From Labia minor (taxonomy: Eukaryota; Arthropoda; Insecta; Dermaptera; Spongiphoridae): a stretch of 64,000 bases of DNA. Below are positions 36,165 to 48,900 of the stretch, piece by piece. Position 1 is the first letter of the stretch. Each line of letters begins with the position of its first letter. Both the position numbers and the translations under genes were made by a program. A model generated the notes under the pieces. It did not search any database. It saw nothing but the letters and a program-made list of their open reading frames with translations, and was not told the origin of the DNA. The stretch spans positions 15,611,580 through 15,675,579 of the forward strand of contig OY720344.1 of the NCBI GenBank assembly GCA_963082975.1. The letters run 5' to 3'.

Positions 36165-39100
36165 TTATATTTTATAAATAGATATTTGCTTATGTTTTTT
36201 TTTAATATTTAATTTCGATTCTCTGCCAAAGTGAGAAGCAAGTTCAGTGTATATATCTTTCATGATGATTGGATGCACATTATGAGATAATAATTCAAGA
36301 AAAAACCAATCGCCCGAATGAAGAAATTCTGCTGCTTGTCTGATTGCATTGTAGGATAATTGACGAGCTCGGGCGTGCATTGTTAAAAGTCGCAATCTTG
36401 AAATGAATAATGTTGCCGCTCTATAAATGAGAGCAAAAAAAGAGAGCAATCCAAGAAATGTCAGCCACCACCAAGAAAATATAAAAAATTTCTCATGAAT
36501 TACATTTAATGGTAAAACACAAGCAAGTTCACGATTTTGAAGAGAACCAGTAGAACCAAATGTAAAAAATGTGCATTTGGTAACCTGTAAAAAAAAATTG
36601 ATTTGAATATTATTATACAAACCTATACACGAATGCCCCAACAAGTTTTCTATTTCATAATAGCTTAATTATGTAAAGCAGAAATAGTGTTAATCAATTA
36701 AGTATTAATATAATGGCATGATACAGTAGAACAGGGATGGAGAACGTATCTCAAGCCAAAGACAAAATTATTTTTTATTATCCTAACCTTTTTCAATAGA
36801 AATGAATTTAAATTGAATAATTTATACTTGAATTATAACTTTAGAATATCAATTTGGATAATTTAATATTTATTTATCTATGTTTTAACAGGTTAACCAA
36901 AACCGGCAATTTTATTACTGAAATATCTTTTGAATTTATTCGCTGTTTATAAAACATACAACATAGATACAATTTCCAGTATATGCAGTTTGGACTTTTA
37001 ATGTTATTGAAACAAAAAGGAATTTTTTAAAAATTTCGAAATTTGAATTTGCCCACAATTCTGATAATTATTGGAAATAAAACAGTGTCCATGCCACTAC
37101 AATCTACAATCAATTAAAGAATTTACAAATACAAAAAATAAAAAAAATATTAGAAAAGTTTTAAGAAAGATAAATTTTTATAATAAATACATTTTAAATT
37201 TTTATTTTTTTTTTTTTGATATAAAGTTTAATATTTAAAATTATAACACTTTTGAACAAAATCATGACAATTTTTTTGTGATTAATTCATAAAGATTTTG
37301 AATAACATTGTGGCACGTGCATTTAAAAAGGTTCGCCATCCCCGCACTAGAATAATATTAAGATTAAAGTTTACATGTGAGAGGTAAAAGATAAATTGAA
37401 TGATATGAGATAAAGGTTCACTTTTTTTATATCTTCACCTCTTCAATATTTTCATAGACCAAAATTTTAAACTTAAAAAAAATAAATTTTTTTTCAAATT
37501 TAAAATTTTGAACTACTACTGGTTAGTCAGGGCATAAATTTAAAAAAGCCTGCTTAATGTAACTTAATTGACAAATTGGTCAAAATATCAATACCCAATA
37601 CTTTCAGGTGTCTCCATACAATGCCAAAACGTTGAAAAAAATAATGAACTGGTGGAAAAGATCAATAAAAAAATTAGAGGAAACCATCATTTCACCATAA
37701 CCAAACTTTTTTCAATTTTCTGCAAATTTCACGCACTTTATTGTACGAAATTCTTTCTCAAAAGTTAGGCTACCATAAGTTTTGTGCCATGAGGGTACCA
37801 CACTCAGGCGGCGGATTTCTATGAGGAAGGAATTTCGAAGCTCGTTCATCGCTACGATAAATGTCTCAACTTTTTTGGTGATTATGTAGAAAAATAGTAT
37901 TTTAGTTGCTCTTTCAAATGTATATAATAAAAAACATTTTGTCTTAATTCCAAAACGTAACCTACTTTCTGAATTGCCCTCGTTTATATTTATATTTATA
38001 ATATAATATTTTACTAATATGAGGAATTAACAAAAAGAATAAAAGAGAGATTGAGATAAACCATTTATTTATAAATCCACATTTGAAAGAAAACTGTTTG
38101 AAAAATTATTAAATTTGTATGTTCATAAAATAGTGGGTATATAAAATAGCCTTTTCAATAGTAAACATTACCTTAGGAAACACTTCATCAACAAAATCAT
38201 ATTTAGAATTCTGGGTTTGTAAAACTTGAATACCATAATATGTAAATTTGTTATTCAATATCATATTTAATACTATAAATTGAAAAATCTATATAAGAAA
38301 ATGAAGAAAAAAATATCAAAAACTTTATATATAAATATTCTCTAATTTAACAAATCTTGCAAACTTACAATATTAACAAAATTTAAAATTTCACAAAATA
38401 TAAATCTCAACATGAAAATATTATGATCACCTAGATTCATAAAAATATATTGCATAAGTTCTTGTTTTCTTTTAATATTCCATTTGTCAGTAAGAATAGG
38501 GGACCCTTTAAAAAGATTTTAGGCAATATTTAATTAAATAATACTATATGTAGAAAAGTAATAAATATTAATTACAAATAAAAATTTAATTGATTGAACA
38601 TATAAGTATAAATATATTAATACAATATAATAGGATGGAGGGAAAGTTTGTTGTATTTTAAATAGGCAGGAAATTGTGAGGTATTCGAATTTATTTTTGT
38701 TTTTACAGCTACTATAAAATATGAAAAAGTCCTTTTTTATTGTTCATTGATATTTAAAGTGAAAAACATGGCAGTAGATAAACGCATCGGTTGCATGTAA
38801 AAATTTATGTGCGATATTTGGAATAGATATTTTAAATGTTCCTACTGATCAAAGATGGTTTAACAAATTTCGTTCCGTGGATCTGAGCTTCCAAGAAAGT
38901 GATCGATCTGGACGACCATCCAAGATCAATAATGATGTTGGAAAATAATCCACATTTGATAAGTCGAGAAATTATACGAGTTTGTCATTCATCATACAAC
39001 TGTTGGAAATCACATTGCATTTCTTGGGTTTGTGTTAAAGCAAACTGTTTGGATTCCACATGAATTAAAAGGAAATAATTTGTCTGATCACATCTGATTA

Positions 39101-41575
39101 GGCATAAGGTGGAGCCGTTTTTGGACAAGATGATTACTGGAGATGAAAAGTGGATTCTTTACGAGAATATTAAGAGAGAAAAAATCTTACTGCAAACAGG
39201 AACATCATTAGCAACAATTCCAAAACCAAGTATCCATCAACAAAAAGTACTGCTTTGTTTGTGATGGAAAGATCCAGTGTACTACGAGTGAAACAGTGAA
39301 CAACCACCATTAACGCGGATCTGTACTTCAACCAGCTGGATAAATTGAATGCACCTATCAAAGAAAAAAGGTCTGCATTAGCGTCTATTAAATGAATAGT
39401 GTTCCACCACGATAATGCTCGACCGCACACTGCGATGGTGTCACAACAAAAACTTAATGGGTTAGGATGGTAAGTCCTTAGTCACACCCACGGTATTCAC
39501 CTGACATTCTACCACCTGATTATTACCTGTTCAGATCTCTGCAAAATTATCTAACTGGGAAAAAATTCAAGTCTTTTGAATGTATTTCTAAGGCAGTTGC
39601 TGACTATCTTAACTCCTAGGACAAGAACATCTACAAAACAGGAATTCACAGGTTACCTGAAAGGTTGTAACAAATAACGGAGAATATATAATTGATTAAT
39701 ATTAAACTCGTAAACCGGTTGTATTATATGGGCGTGACCTTAGGTAACGAGAGTAGATCTAGAGTATTTGAGAATAGGATTCTGTGAAGCATTTATGGGC
39801 CAAAGAAAGATGAGGTCACCGGGGAATGGCAAAGATTGCATAACGAGGAATTGCATGACCTCTATGTATCTCCAGATATAGTTAGAATTATAAAATCTAG
39901 AAGGCTACAGTGGGCAGAACACGTGGCTAGAATGGGAGAAGATAGAATGGCGAAAAATATATTGGTAGGGAGATCGAGTGGGAAACGTCCACTTGGAAGA
40001 CCAAGGACACAGTGGGTGGATAATGTGGGAAAGGATGTGGCTCAGAATAGGAATACTTGGAGGGGTGTGGTTGCTGCGACCAAGAACTTTCGAGTTCCGT
40101 AGAGTCACAGAGATAGATAGAATTAAACTCGTATTTTTATAAATAAATTCAAATATTTTCTTTAAAATAGGACAGAACTTTCCCTCTAACCTAATGTAAT
40201 TCAATATTAAGTATATCAAATTGTTTTATGTTGATTTTGTATTTAAATTTTAATATTAAAATTATTTATTAAACGAAGACATATTATTTAACCTATAGAA
40301 TGAATATAAGAAATAATAATATCATTTGATACCATAATTATTTCTAACATGATATACAGGTAGAGAAATAAGAAGATATGTAAATAAAAAGTAAAATAAA
40401 TATTACAAAGATATTTATTTAACATTAATGTGAAAGATGCTGGTGAGAAAATTTTATATTTATGATCCAAAATCAGTTATGATTTATTTAATATAATTTA
40501 TATTCTAATTTATGATCAAAAATTAGTTGTATTGGGTTGTATTTAAAAAGATTTACGGATGAATGCCGATGAAATATGATTGTGGTGACAAAAAGATTGT
40601 TTATATTTTTTTTTTGCAATATTATCATATTTAAGTGTAAATATAAAATGGTAAATATTGTAAAAACTGCAAAGGACAATAATGGGAGAGGGGGAATTAA
40701 ATTCAATTAATTTATTAAAATTTCAACTTTTGTATATTAATTTTTTTTCTATTTTAAAAATATGAGATTCCGTGTTTATTCTTCCATTAAATATCTAATT
40801 ACTGGAGACAATGTAAAAATCTTAAAACACATTTCTTGTTTGGAAATTAATAATAATTAATTAATCAATATTAATATTAATTAATAATTTACACAGACAT
40901 TCGAAATTATATATTTTAAAAATGATAAATTAATATAATTTACTTGTCAAAAAATGTCATTCACTTTTTACTTTGAGATTATTTAGAATTATTTATGTTA
41001 TTTATATATATGTAAGTAATCTTTAAAATAAGTAATGGATTGTAATTACTTATTCACCTAAATCCAGTGATAAATGACGAATTCGACCTCCTTCCCACAT
41101 TAACCAAAGAAATCGAGGCGTATAAAACAAAAGAGCTTGAAAAAATAGTATATAACAAATCCATTGATAATATTTATGTTGTATGATATGGTCTCCTTCA
41201 TTTTTAGGACCTACTCCAGGATGAGCAGCTTCCAAGCCAACTACAGCTAATAATTAGCAAAATCCGATACAATATCTGTGATATTAAAATTTAATTTATT
41301 CACTTACTTCTTAATTAATATATGATACCTGAATTTCTTTTAAAAACAGTAAAAGTAGAATGAATCCAACAATAGGAATTGATAGCATCGATGTTACCTC
41401 TCTCCTCGCCAAGACAATAAATTGGCTCCCCAAAATGTTGTTTTGAAGTTAATATAAAAGAAAATAACAAAAATGCTACACCTCCTTTGTAATGTAAACG
41501 AAAAATTGTATTATCAATTGTTATTATATCTTCACTTTTAATCAAGTCACGAAGTGTATTTATTATTTCATTCAT
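36165..41575 (-). CDS. Innexin gap-junction protein (5 exons, 369 aa)
   Basis: Innexins form invertebrate gap junctions and hemichannels in the plasma membrane. Exons on the minus strand: 41575-41329, 41246-41058, 38505-38369, 38288-38172 and 36584-36165. All have GT-AG borders and keep frame (1110 nt with stop). The N terminus has the usual FRLHY motif. The first extracellular loop carries the cysteine pair of YCLGEE and SYCWIHSTF. The YYQW signature is at residues 108-111 at the start of the second membrane segment. The fourth exon ends VFPK, followed in the last exon by VTKCTFFTFGSTGS and ACVLPLN (second-loop cysteines), and then a fourth membrane segment with FSWWWLTFLGLLSFF. AHPGVGP and a four-segment layout resemble the inx2/inx7 group, but I cannot assign the orthologue. 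A 2.55-kb intron 2 and a 1.59-kb intron 4 hold mariner, LINE and hAT insertions. The length is typical for the family. Confidence 0.95.
36732..37344. mobile_element. hAT MITE, 613 bp, in innexin intron 4
   Basis: The left end CAGGGATGGAGAACGTATC and the inverse of the right end GTTCGCCATCCCCG match over 14 bp with two mismatches. The flanking octamers CAGTAGAA (36724-36731) and CACTAGAA (37345-37352) match at 7 of 8. The interior is AT-rich without coding potential. Confidence 0.82.
37805..37982 (+). pseudogene. Mariner/Tc1-type transposase C-terminal fragment with TIR
   Basis: The plus frame 37805-37897 reads QAADFYEEGISKLVHRYDKC then LNFFGDYVEK and stops, the usual C-terminal end of mariner transposases. 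It is followed by an inverted-repeat-like end at about 37950-37982 (AACCTACTTTCTGAATTGCC). Upstream sequence at 37500-37790 may be other parts of the element but is unreadable. Located in innexin intron 4. Confidence 0.75.
38768..39672 (+). pseudogene. Mariner transposase, near full length but degenerate
   Basis: Plus-strand words in the expected order: WFNKFRS, SDRSGRPSKINND, TGDEKWILYENI (around the first catalytic aspartate), HHDNARPHTA-like sequence near 39407-39440 (second aspartate), then HPRYSPDILPPDYYLFRSLQ and NYLTGKKFKSFE near 39490-39580, and the C-terminal GIHRLPERL. There are many stops and frameshifts. It lies in innexin intron 2, opposite to the gene. Confidence 0.85.
39722..40125 (+). 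pseudogene. LINE 3' end (ORF2 C terminus) with GATAGATAG tail
   Basis: The plus strand encodes LGNESRSRVFENRIL, SIYGPKKDEVTGEWQRLH, then an open run (39836-40102) with RLQWAEHVARMGEDRMAKN, GRSSGKRPLGRPRTQWVDNV and a final NFRVP before the stop. This is the C-terminal region common to insect LINE reverse-transcriptase ORFs. The 3' end is CACAGAGATAGATAG, a short-repeat tail. It is 5'-truncated. It is the best preserved of about seven pieces of this family in the window. Confidence 0.88.
40126..41050. other. Innexin intron 2/intergenic A/T-rich remainder
   Basis: No element or exon was recognised. Several open frames on the minus strand are hydrophobic by composition only. Confidence 0.3.
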
Positions 41576-41974
41576 TTTCCTTTAAATTACACAAATTTAA
41601 ATAATAAATTTTTCTTAAATAGAATTCTTGAATCAATTTATTTAAAAATATTATTATTATCAAAACAAAATAATTCTATGTATTAATATTTAATTTGTAT
41701 TTATTATTATTAATGTAAATGGATTAAAAATTATGTAAAAGTTTATTAAAAAGTTAATTTTAATTTATGAAAATTTATTAAATTAATAAAAATATTTTAA
41801 AAATCTTATTAATAATATAAAACAAAATATCCAATCAATATTCCTCGCCTCCTTAATCATTAAGCCTTAATAAATATTATGAAAAATTTACATCATATAA
41901 AAGTACAAAACAAATTGTTATAATATATGAATAATGATTAGTAATAAATATTTAAGACTGAAACATGGAATATA

Positions 41975-42112
41975 TTGACCATATGGGTCTGGAAAGGGTA
42001 TTAAGATATTACTTTAAAGGGAAACCGATGATGGGAATTAGATCAAGGTGGTTCAGGATAGTTTCAGGAAGATAATTTTCGAGTTCAGTGGCATCACATA
42101 GATAGATAGATA
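41975..42112 (+). mobile_element. LINE 3' fragment
   Basis: Contains GGGAAACCGATGATGGGAAT and CAAGGTGGTTCAGGATAG, corresponding to the GKRPLGRPRTQW region. It then has TTTTCGAGTTCAGTGGC and CACATAGATAGATAGATA, the family's 3' tail. Upstream of the innexin start. Confidence 0.65.
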
Positions 42113-42289
42113 CTTTTTACCCAGTGAATATTCTTAACTGGGACTAAAAAATTTCTATATAAATTAAAAATTAACAAAATATTGCAGAAAATTTCCAAAT
42201 TAAAACATTTTTTATGCTATATAAAGAAAAAAAAGAATATATATATATATATATATATATTATTTATATACAAAAACTTTAATTAAAAT

Positions 42290-42420
42290 TAAGTATGCTG
42301 ATTCGCCTGTACCCCCTAAGTGATACATAGTATTTGGTTGAAAGCCTGAATGTAATAAGTTTTCATTTATTTGATTTCAATCACTATATTATTACATTAA
42401 TTTCCTTTTGGGGTGATTAT
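42290..42420 (+). repeat. Repeat family C, copy
   Basis: ATTCGCCTGTACCCCCTAAG, TGATACATAGTATTTGGTTG and AATTTCCTTTTGGGGTGATT match 60160-60290 and, less closely, 8910-9070. A (TA)n run at 42238-42261 lies to the left. Confidence 0.6.
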
Positions 42421-42689
42421 TTTTTAATTTAATCAGTAAATTAATTAAATATTTGATTGTATGTTATAATGGATTACAATATTCCTTAATATTTATTTTG
42501 ATTTTGTTTTTTATTACCATTTATCGTTTATTGAAAAATTTTTATTATAATGAAATTTAGAGAAATCTAATAAAGTTAGACTTGAGACATTTTTTTAAAA
42601 TAGATGAATAGAGAGTAATCTTAATATATATAAAGGTTTTTGTCTGCACAATGCTCAGAATTTAAGAATTTTTGCAATTCTTCATGTTT

Positions 42690-43265
42690 CATGACCCCTA
42701 GAATCTAAGTGACTTTAGAATTTTTCATTCTGTCTGTCCGGAAAATAGTGACGTTATACACTCAAAATTAGCTTAACCGATTACTATGAAATTACACCAC
42801 AATATTCTATTTCAACATAGGCTATATATTATATCAATATCTATTCAATAATTAATTTATAAAAAACTTATATGATACTCAATGTTGTTCATTCAGACCC
42901 TCTCGCAGCTAAGTGAAGAAGTCGATTCATTTCCGACATTGACATGAATATTCAATTAATAATTCTAACAATTCCCACACAAAGTATGTTTATAATATTT
43001 AAATTTTTATTTTAATTTCTAATATTCAAATATCATTTCAATCATTGAAATGAAATGACAACAAATAAATTTCTGCTGTTGATGAATAGATATTTATGAA
43101 AATTATAGCCTATGTTCAAATAGAGCTATATAAGAATATTGTGATATAATTTCATAGAAATCGGTTAAGCCAATTTTGAATCTATAACGACAAAGTTTTC
43201 AGGACAGACAAACATGAATAATTTTAAAGTCACTTTTGAATTCTAGAGGTCATGAAAAGTTAATA
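42690..43265. repeat. Long imperfect inverted repeat (foldback)
   Basis: Bases 42690-42860 (CATGTTTCATGACCCCTAGA, GACTTTAGAATTTTTCAT, TTAGCTTAACCGATTACTAT, CAACATAGGCTATA) are inverted at 43090-43265, with about 230 bp between. The arms carry the AACCGATT...ATGAAAT phrase seen in the Helentron-like families. I do not see a flanking duplication. It lies between the innexin and BUD31. Confidence 0.75.
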
Positions 43266-43613
43266 TATACATATTATACTATATATATTAGTATGATTAT
43301 ATAAATAAATTATTAAAAATAGCTTATAAATTTCAGAATAAATTTATAACATCCTTTTAAAGATTATTTCATTGAATTATTATTTGGTATGTTTAAAAAA
43401 ATTAAAAAATTAAAGTTAAATTTATTATAATTTATTTTCTTTTTTTTTTGTTATTTACAAAGTGATTTGATAAAAAGGTCAAATAAAATTAAAAAAATAT
43501 ATTTACACTTGAAAACATCTTTTTCTAACACATTTTATTATATAAAATTATAGAAAAGCAATTCGCTTTTAAAATTGAAATATTATTATTGTAGTGGCTA
43601 TAATCCAGAAATA

Positions 43614-45395
43614 TTATCCTGAGCATCCTCTGCATCCACAATGAATACATTCGACTATTCGACCCTGGAAAAATTTAAAATAATTATTATACAGGCTTCA
43701 CATTCATTAATCTTAAAATAGAACATAGAATTTAAAACATAGGAGAAATATGTTAGAACAATAATTTTAAGTTTCAATAATTCACAGCTAAAAAAAATAT
43801 TTAATATTTAGATTTACAATATAGGTAACTACTTTATAATTATAATTTTCTAATTTTTTTTCCAAATAAAATAAGATCAATTCATTTAGAAAATATATAA
43901 TTAATTTGTATTTTACCTCCTCCAATTTTCCTTTAGGAACTCTACAGATACAATTTGTTCCAAAATTGGTATCTCTTGTTTGGATACATCTCAAACAGCA
44001 TAAATTTTCGTATCCTTGTTTTTTCCATTTCGCAATTAGATTTTTGTCTGCAATATTTTCTGCTAAACAATATTCATATAATTCTAAAAAAAGAAATAGA
44101 AATAGAATAAATTATAAAATATTAATTAGTTAATATAGATTTTATATCTAAAAATGACAAATTTATATTACATATTTTAAATTTTAATTAGTACTATAAA
44201 TCAAATAAATTTTATACATAGAATATTGATAAAACTGTGATTTTAATAAATTAAATATTTTCCATTCTGTTCAGATTTTCTGTTCTAACTTCTCTTTAAA
44301 CGAAGTAAAGATTTTTTTGTGGAAAAAAGATTCACTCAAATGATTTTCAAGTTCAGAGAACTATGACTAAAGAAAAAAAAACATAGATTAGATAGAGTGG
44401 GGTAATAAAGAATTATATGAACTCTACGCATTATTAAATTTAATTAATATTATAAAATGTAGTTAATGAGCGGGATATTTACCTCTAAAAATAGGTGAAA
44501 TGAAAATGATAATTTATAAAAAAAAAGCAATTCGAAAAAAATTCTATGACAGACTATGCATGATAATATAAAATTACATTTGACAGAATTAGGAGTATAA
44601 GAATTCGCATTTGATTGGACAATTGAATTTATGTGATATTCAAAAGAGTTCAGTGTCTCTAGATATACCACGTAATTACTACACAAGCCGTAAAAATTTT
44701 TCTCCATGAAAGTGAATAAAAACAATATTGTTCTGTTGTTGATAAATTTTTTAGGAATTGTTAAGATTAGACAATAATTTTTAATCTTTTATTAAAACGA
44801 TAGAAACTTAAAGAAATTGATTCATTTCTGAAATAGTTAAATTTATTTAATTGATATAAACAATGTATTTTACTAAATTTACCTTCGAATTTATGTTATA
44901 AATAAGTTTAATAAATATATTTCTATATAATCTAATCGCATTAAATAAAAAATTTAAAATTGAATCGATTAAATTTAATTATCACAAAGATTATATTAAA
45001 ACTTTTTTATGAAATAAATACCTCTGCTGATTGCTTTCCTTCTATAAAATAAATCAAATATATATCGAGATTTTTGATGATGAATTTTAAAAATTGGCCA
45101 GAGCGATTCCACCTTTCTTTTTCCTTCATGAGGTTCAGTTTCAGCTGAAAAAATATTTCATTATAAAAATCTAATTTTATGATTAAAAAAGGTCTTATAA
45201 ATTCGATATATTAAAATAGAATTAAGAAAATTTGAAACATTAAAAATATATTAAACAAATGTTCTTGTAATTATTTTATAATATTAAAATCAACAAATTA
45301 CCTTCTCTCATTTTTTGCTCCAATTCTTCCAAAGTTGGTTCAATTAATTCCCAACCTTCTGGAGGTGGTTTTTTACTTCTTCTTACTTTAGGCAT
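43614..45395 (-). CDS. BUD31: BUD31 / G10 spliceosomal protein (4 exons, 144 aa)
   Basis: BUD31 is a small nuclear zinc-binding protein of the activated spliceosome (the RES/NineTeen-associated group), needed for pre-mRNA splicing. Exons on the minus strand: 45395-45302, 45144-45022, 44083-43917 and 43664-43614, each with GT-AG borders. The product is exactly 144 aa, the family's usual length. It starts [20 protein letters not shown], continues with [20 protein letters not shown] and [15 protein letters not shown], and carries the cysteine-rich zinc region with [20 protein letters not shown] and, in the last exon, [12 protein letters not shown]. All conserved cysteines that I know of are present, so the gene looks intact. 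The small introns contain no recognised transposon. Its start lies 590 bp from the divergent THAP gene. Confidence 0.97.
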
Positions 45396-45984
45396 TTTTA
45401 AATTATTTATAATATTTTCTATAAATATATAAATGTGATTAGATGAAGTAAATGTCTTTTCGAGAAGGCGGGTGGTTATTGTTTATTAAATCAGGGTTGC
45501 CAATTTAATTTAAAAAAGTCAAATTAATTCTTTTCATGAGTTTTTTTATTTATATATCAAGAAAATAAAGATGTATTATTCTTTAAATATTTTTTATAAA
45601 TTATATTTATAAAAATATAAAATTATTATTCTAATTTAATTAAATTGATTGATATTTCTTGGTACTTGGTATGAAGATAGTAACTATAATATAATAAAGT
45701 CTTCTTTCAATAGATGGCGTTACTTACCATGAGTGAATATATCGCTTGTTTTAAGAAGTGTGGGGTGACCCCAAAAAGTAGGGAGAAATTCTTGTCGGCC
45801 ATATTGTTCACTGCAAAACATTGAATTTCACATTAGGCATAATTGGACATAATACATTTTTGTTTCAAATTTTCTCGTATGTTTGAAAGTTTTTCTAACT
45901 GGATTCTAAGACCAGGTTTGGTTTACATCAGGGTTTAGGTCATAAATAGTTGTTAATTTATTTTTATTTTTAAAAATAATTATC
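45396..45984. promoter_or_regulatory. Divergent intergenic interval BUD31 / THAP gene
   Basis: A 589-bp interval between two divergent start codons. The part nearest BUD31 (45450-45480, AGAAGGCGGGTGGTTATTG) and a block at 45750-45930 are GC-richer than the surroundings. No TATA box or initiator can be chosen. Assigning promoter function is inference from position only. Confidence 0.4.
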
Positions 45985-48900
45985 ATGGCATGTTCTGCAT
46001 ATGGATGCACGAACCGAAATGGACACAAAAGTAAAAGACAGCTAGGTGAAGAAAAATCTGGGAAAAAATTTACTTTCCACGTGTATGTATTTTGAATTTC
46101 TTTGATTAAATTTCAAACGGTATATTTAATATTTTAGAAAATTTTCTAGGTATTTATGTTTCTGAATACTTACAGGAGGAATTTTGCAAGTAATCAAAAA
46201 AATATTTTTTTTTGATTATTTAGCAAATTTCATCTGAAAGGATAAAACGCTACCTAGAAAATTTTTACCGACTGACGATAGTAAGGGTGGTATTGTTTTC
46301 ACACCAAATTTCACATGTGAAGATTTTTACATATTTCCTCGAATCATGCATTTTCTTAAAAGAAAAAAAGTATTTTTAGCATGATGTCTGTCCGTCCGTA
46401 TAGATGTGTACAGCTTGAACGGCTCAACCGATTTTGATGAAATTTGGTGTATTTACTTAATGCATCAGTATGATGAATTGATCAACTTTTGGTGCAAATC
46501 CGGAAACCGGAAGTGGTAGTATTAGCGATCGACGATTGGAAGGGAAGGGTTATTTTCACACCAAATTTCACATGAGGAGATTTTTTACATATCACCACGA
46601 ATCATGCACTTTGTATTGGTTTTATCCTCTAGAAAAATCATCTTTATTAGTTTTTTCTTAATTTAAAATTATATGACGTCATCCAGCCATTCATGACGTC
46701 ACAGCCTGGACTTTCATATATATTATAAATAAAATAAAATTAAAAATATTTATGTTATATCCATATCTGTTTTTTTTTACATTAATAGATATATTAAAAT
46801 AATTTGAAATTGTTTCTGTAGCTGGAAATTAATTAATTTCAAACCGTCGGTCGGTTCGGACCTGGCCACAGGTCAACTTATCTTAATTATAACAAATTCT
46901 GCTAGTGCCTCAATATCTCTTGAGGAATAGAATAGAAATTTTGAATATTTCACATCTTTCAGATTTCCAAAAGATAGCAATTTAAGGAAGAAATGGATAG
47001 ACGCCGTCCGGAGGAAAGATTGGAACCCATCAAAATATTCTGTACTATGCTCAGATCATTTTGATGAAGAGTGTTTTGATAGAACGTCGCTGGTATATGT
47101 TCGATTAAAAGAAAATGCCATTCCTACAATATTCACACAATTTCCTCCTCATTTGCAAAAAAAAGTAAGTGAAATTTATATATACTTTTAATTTCCAAAT
47201 ATTTATTTTTAAATTATAAAATAAACATCTTACGCCACTGGTTTATAAAATGGGGGTAGAAAGAATATTTTTAATTAAAATTTTACCTTTGCCCAAATAT
47301 ACTTTGAAATTGTTGGTGGTTATTAAATCCAATGACTCCTTAATACGTATATTCAGAGGTGATTTTTAATAAAACCCATTAATATTTTTTATAATATTTT
47401 ACTTATTAAAAGCATATATATATATATATATATATATCTGAATAGATACAGGTTGAACAATTAATAAATATAACTTTGCACTCCCAAATCACAACCCGCT
47501 TCTTTGGTTACTTCTTCTTTTTTTACCGACCGACGATAGTAAGGGAGGTATTGTTTTCACACCAAATTTCACATGTGGAGATTTTTACATATCTCCACGA
47601 ATCATGCATTTTCTAAACAGAAAAAAGTATTTTTAGCATGATGTCTGTCCGTCCGTCTGTCCGTCCGTCTGTCCGTCCGTCTGTCCGTCCGTCTGTCCGT
47701 CCGTATAGATGTGTACAGCCTGAACGGCTCAACCGATTTTGATGAAATTTGGTATATTTACTTAATGCATCAGTGGGATGAATTGATCAACTTTTGGTGC
47801 AAATCCGGAAACCGGAAGTGGTAGTATTAGCGACCGACGATAGGAAGGGAAGGGTTATTTTCACACCAAATTTCACACGAGGAGATTTTTTTATATATCA
47901 CCACGAATCATACACTTTGTATTAGTTTTATCCTCGGAAAAATCATATTTATTAGTTTTATCTTGATTTAAAATTATATGACGTCATCCAGTCATTCATG
48001 ACGTCACAGCCTGGTCTTACATATATATTATAAATAAAATAAAATTAAAAATGTTTATATTTATTATTTATGTATTCATATCTGTTTTTTATTACATTAA
48101 TAGATATATTAAAATTATTTGAAATTGTTTCTGTATCTAGAAATTAATTTACTTCAAACCGTCGGTCGGTTCGGACCTGGCCACAGGTCAACTTATTTTT
48201 CTTTTTTTTTTTTTTTTTTTTTTTGGTTACTTGATCAAGAATATATTAATATTCTTTATATAATTCTACTTCTTCTATAAATATCAACATACATTTTATT
48301 TTTATTTAAATTTATATAAGTAATCATTTTTAAAATGATATTTAATTTTGTGTTAAATATCTTTATATTTTTAGAAAAATATTTTATTTAATATAATATT
48401 TGAATTTATAAATAATTTTAATTTTTATCGCCCCTGCCCCTGTTTTAAATGTTTAAGATGTATATATATATATATTTTTTCAGCTACCTATTAAGAGAAA
48501 AATATCTAGGGGAAAGGAACCTGTTGTAACCTTTACTTCAGCTACTACAAGTGCTTCTCCGGAACCAAGATGTCACTCTCCACCCTCCATCTATGTATGA
48601 GTATTCGCCCCTGCCCCAGTTTTCAATGTTTAAGCTGTATATATATTTCTTTTTTCAGCTACCTATTAAGAGAAAAAGATCTCAGGAAAAGGAACCTGTT
48701 GCAACCTCTACTTCAGCTACTACAAGTGCTTCTCCGGAACCAAGATGTCACTCTCCATCCTCCATCTATGTATGAGTATTCGCCCCTGCCCCTGTTTTCA
48801 ATGTTTAACCTGTATATATATTTCTTTTTTCAGCTACCTATTAAGAGAAAAAGATCTCAGGAAAAGGAACCTGTTGCAACCTCTACTTCAGCTACTACAA

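Noticed and set aside
47643-47703. Possible CRISPR-like regular array
   Set aside because: It is a 12-bp minisatellite (GTCTGTCCGTCC) without spacers, and the genome is eukaryotic.
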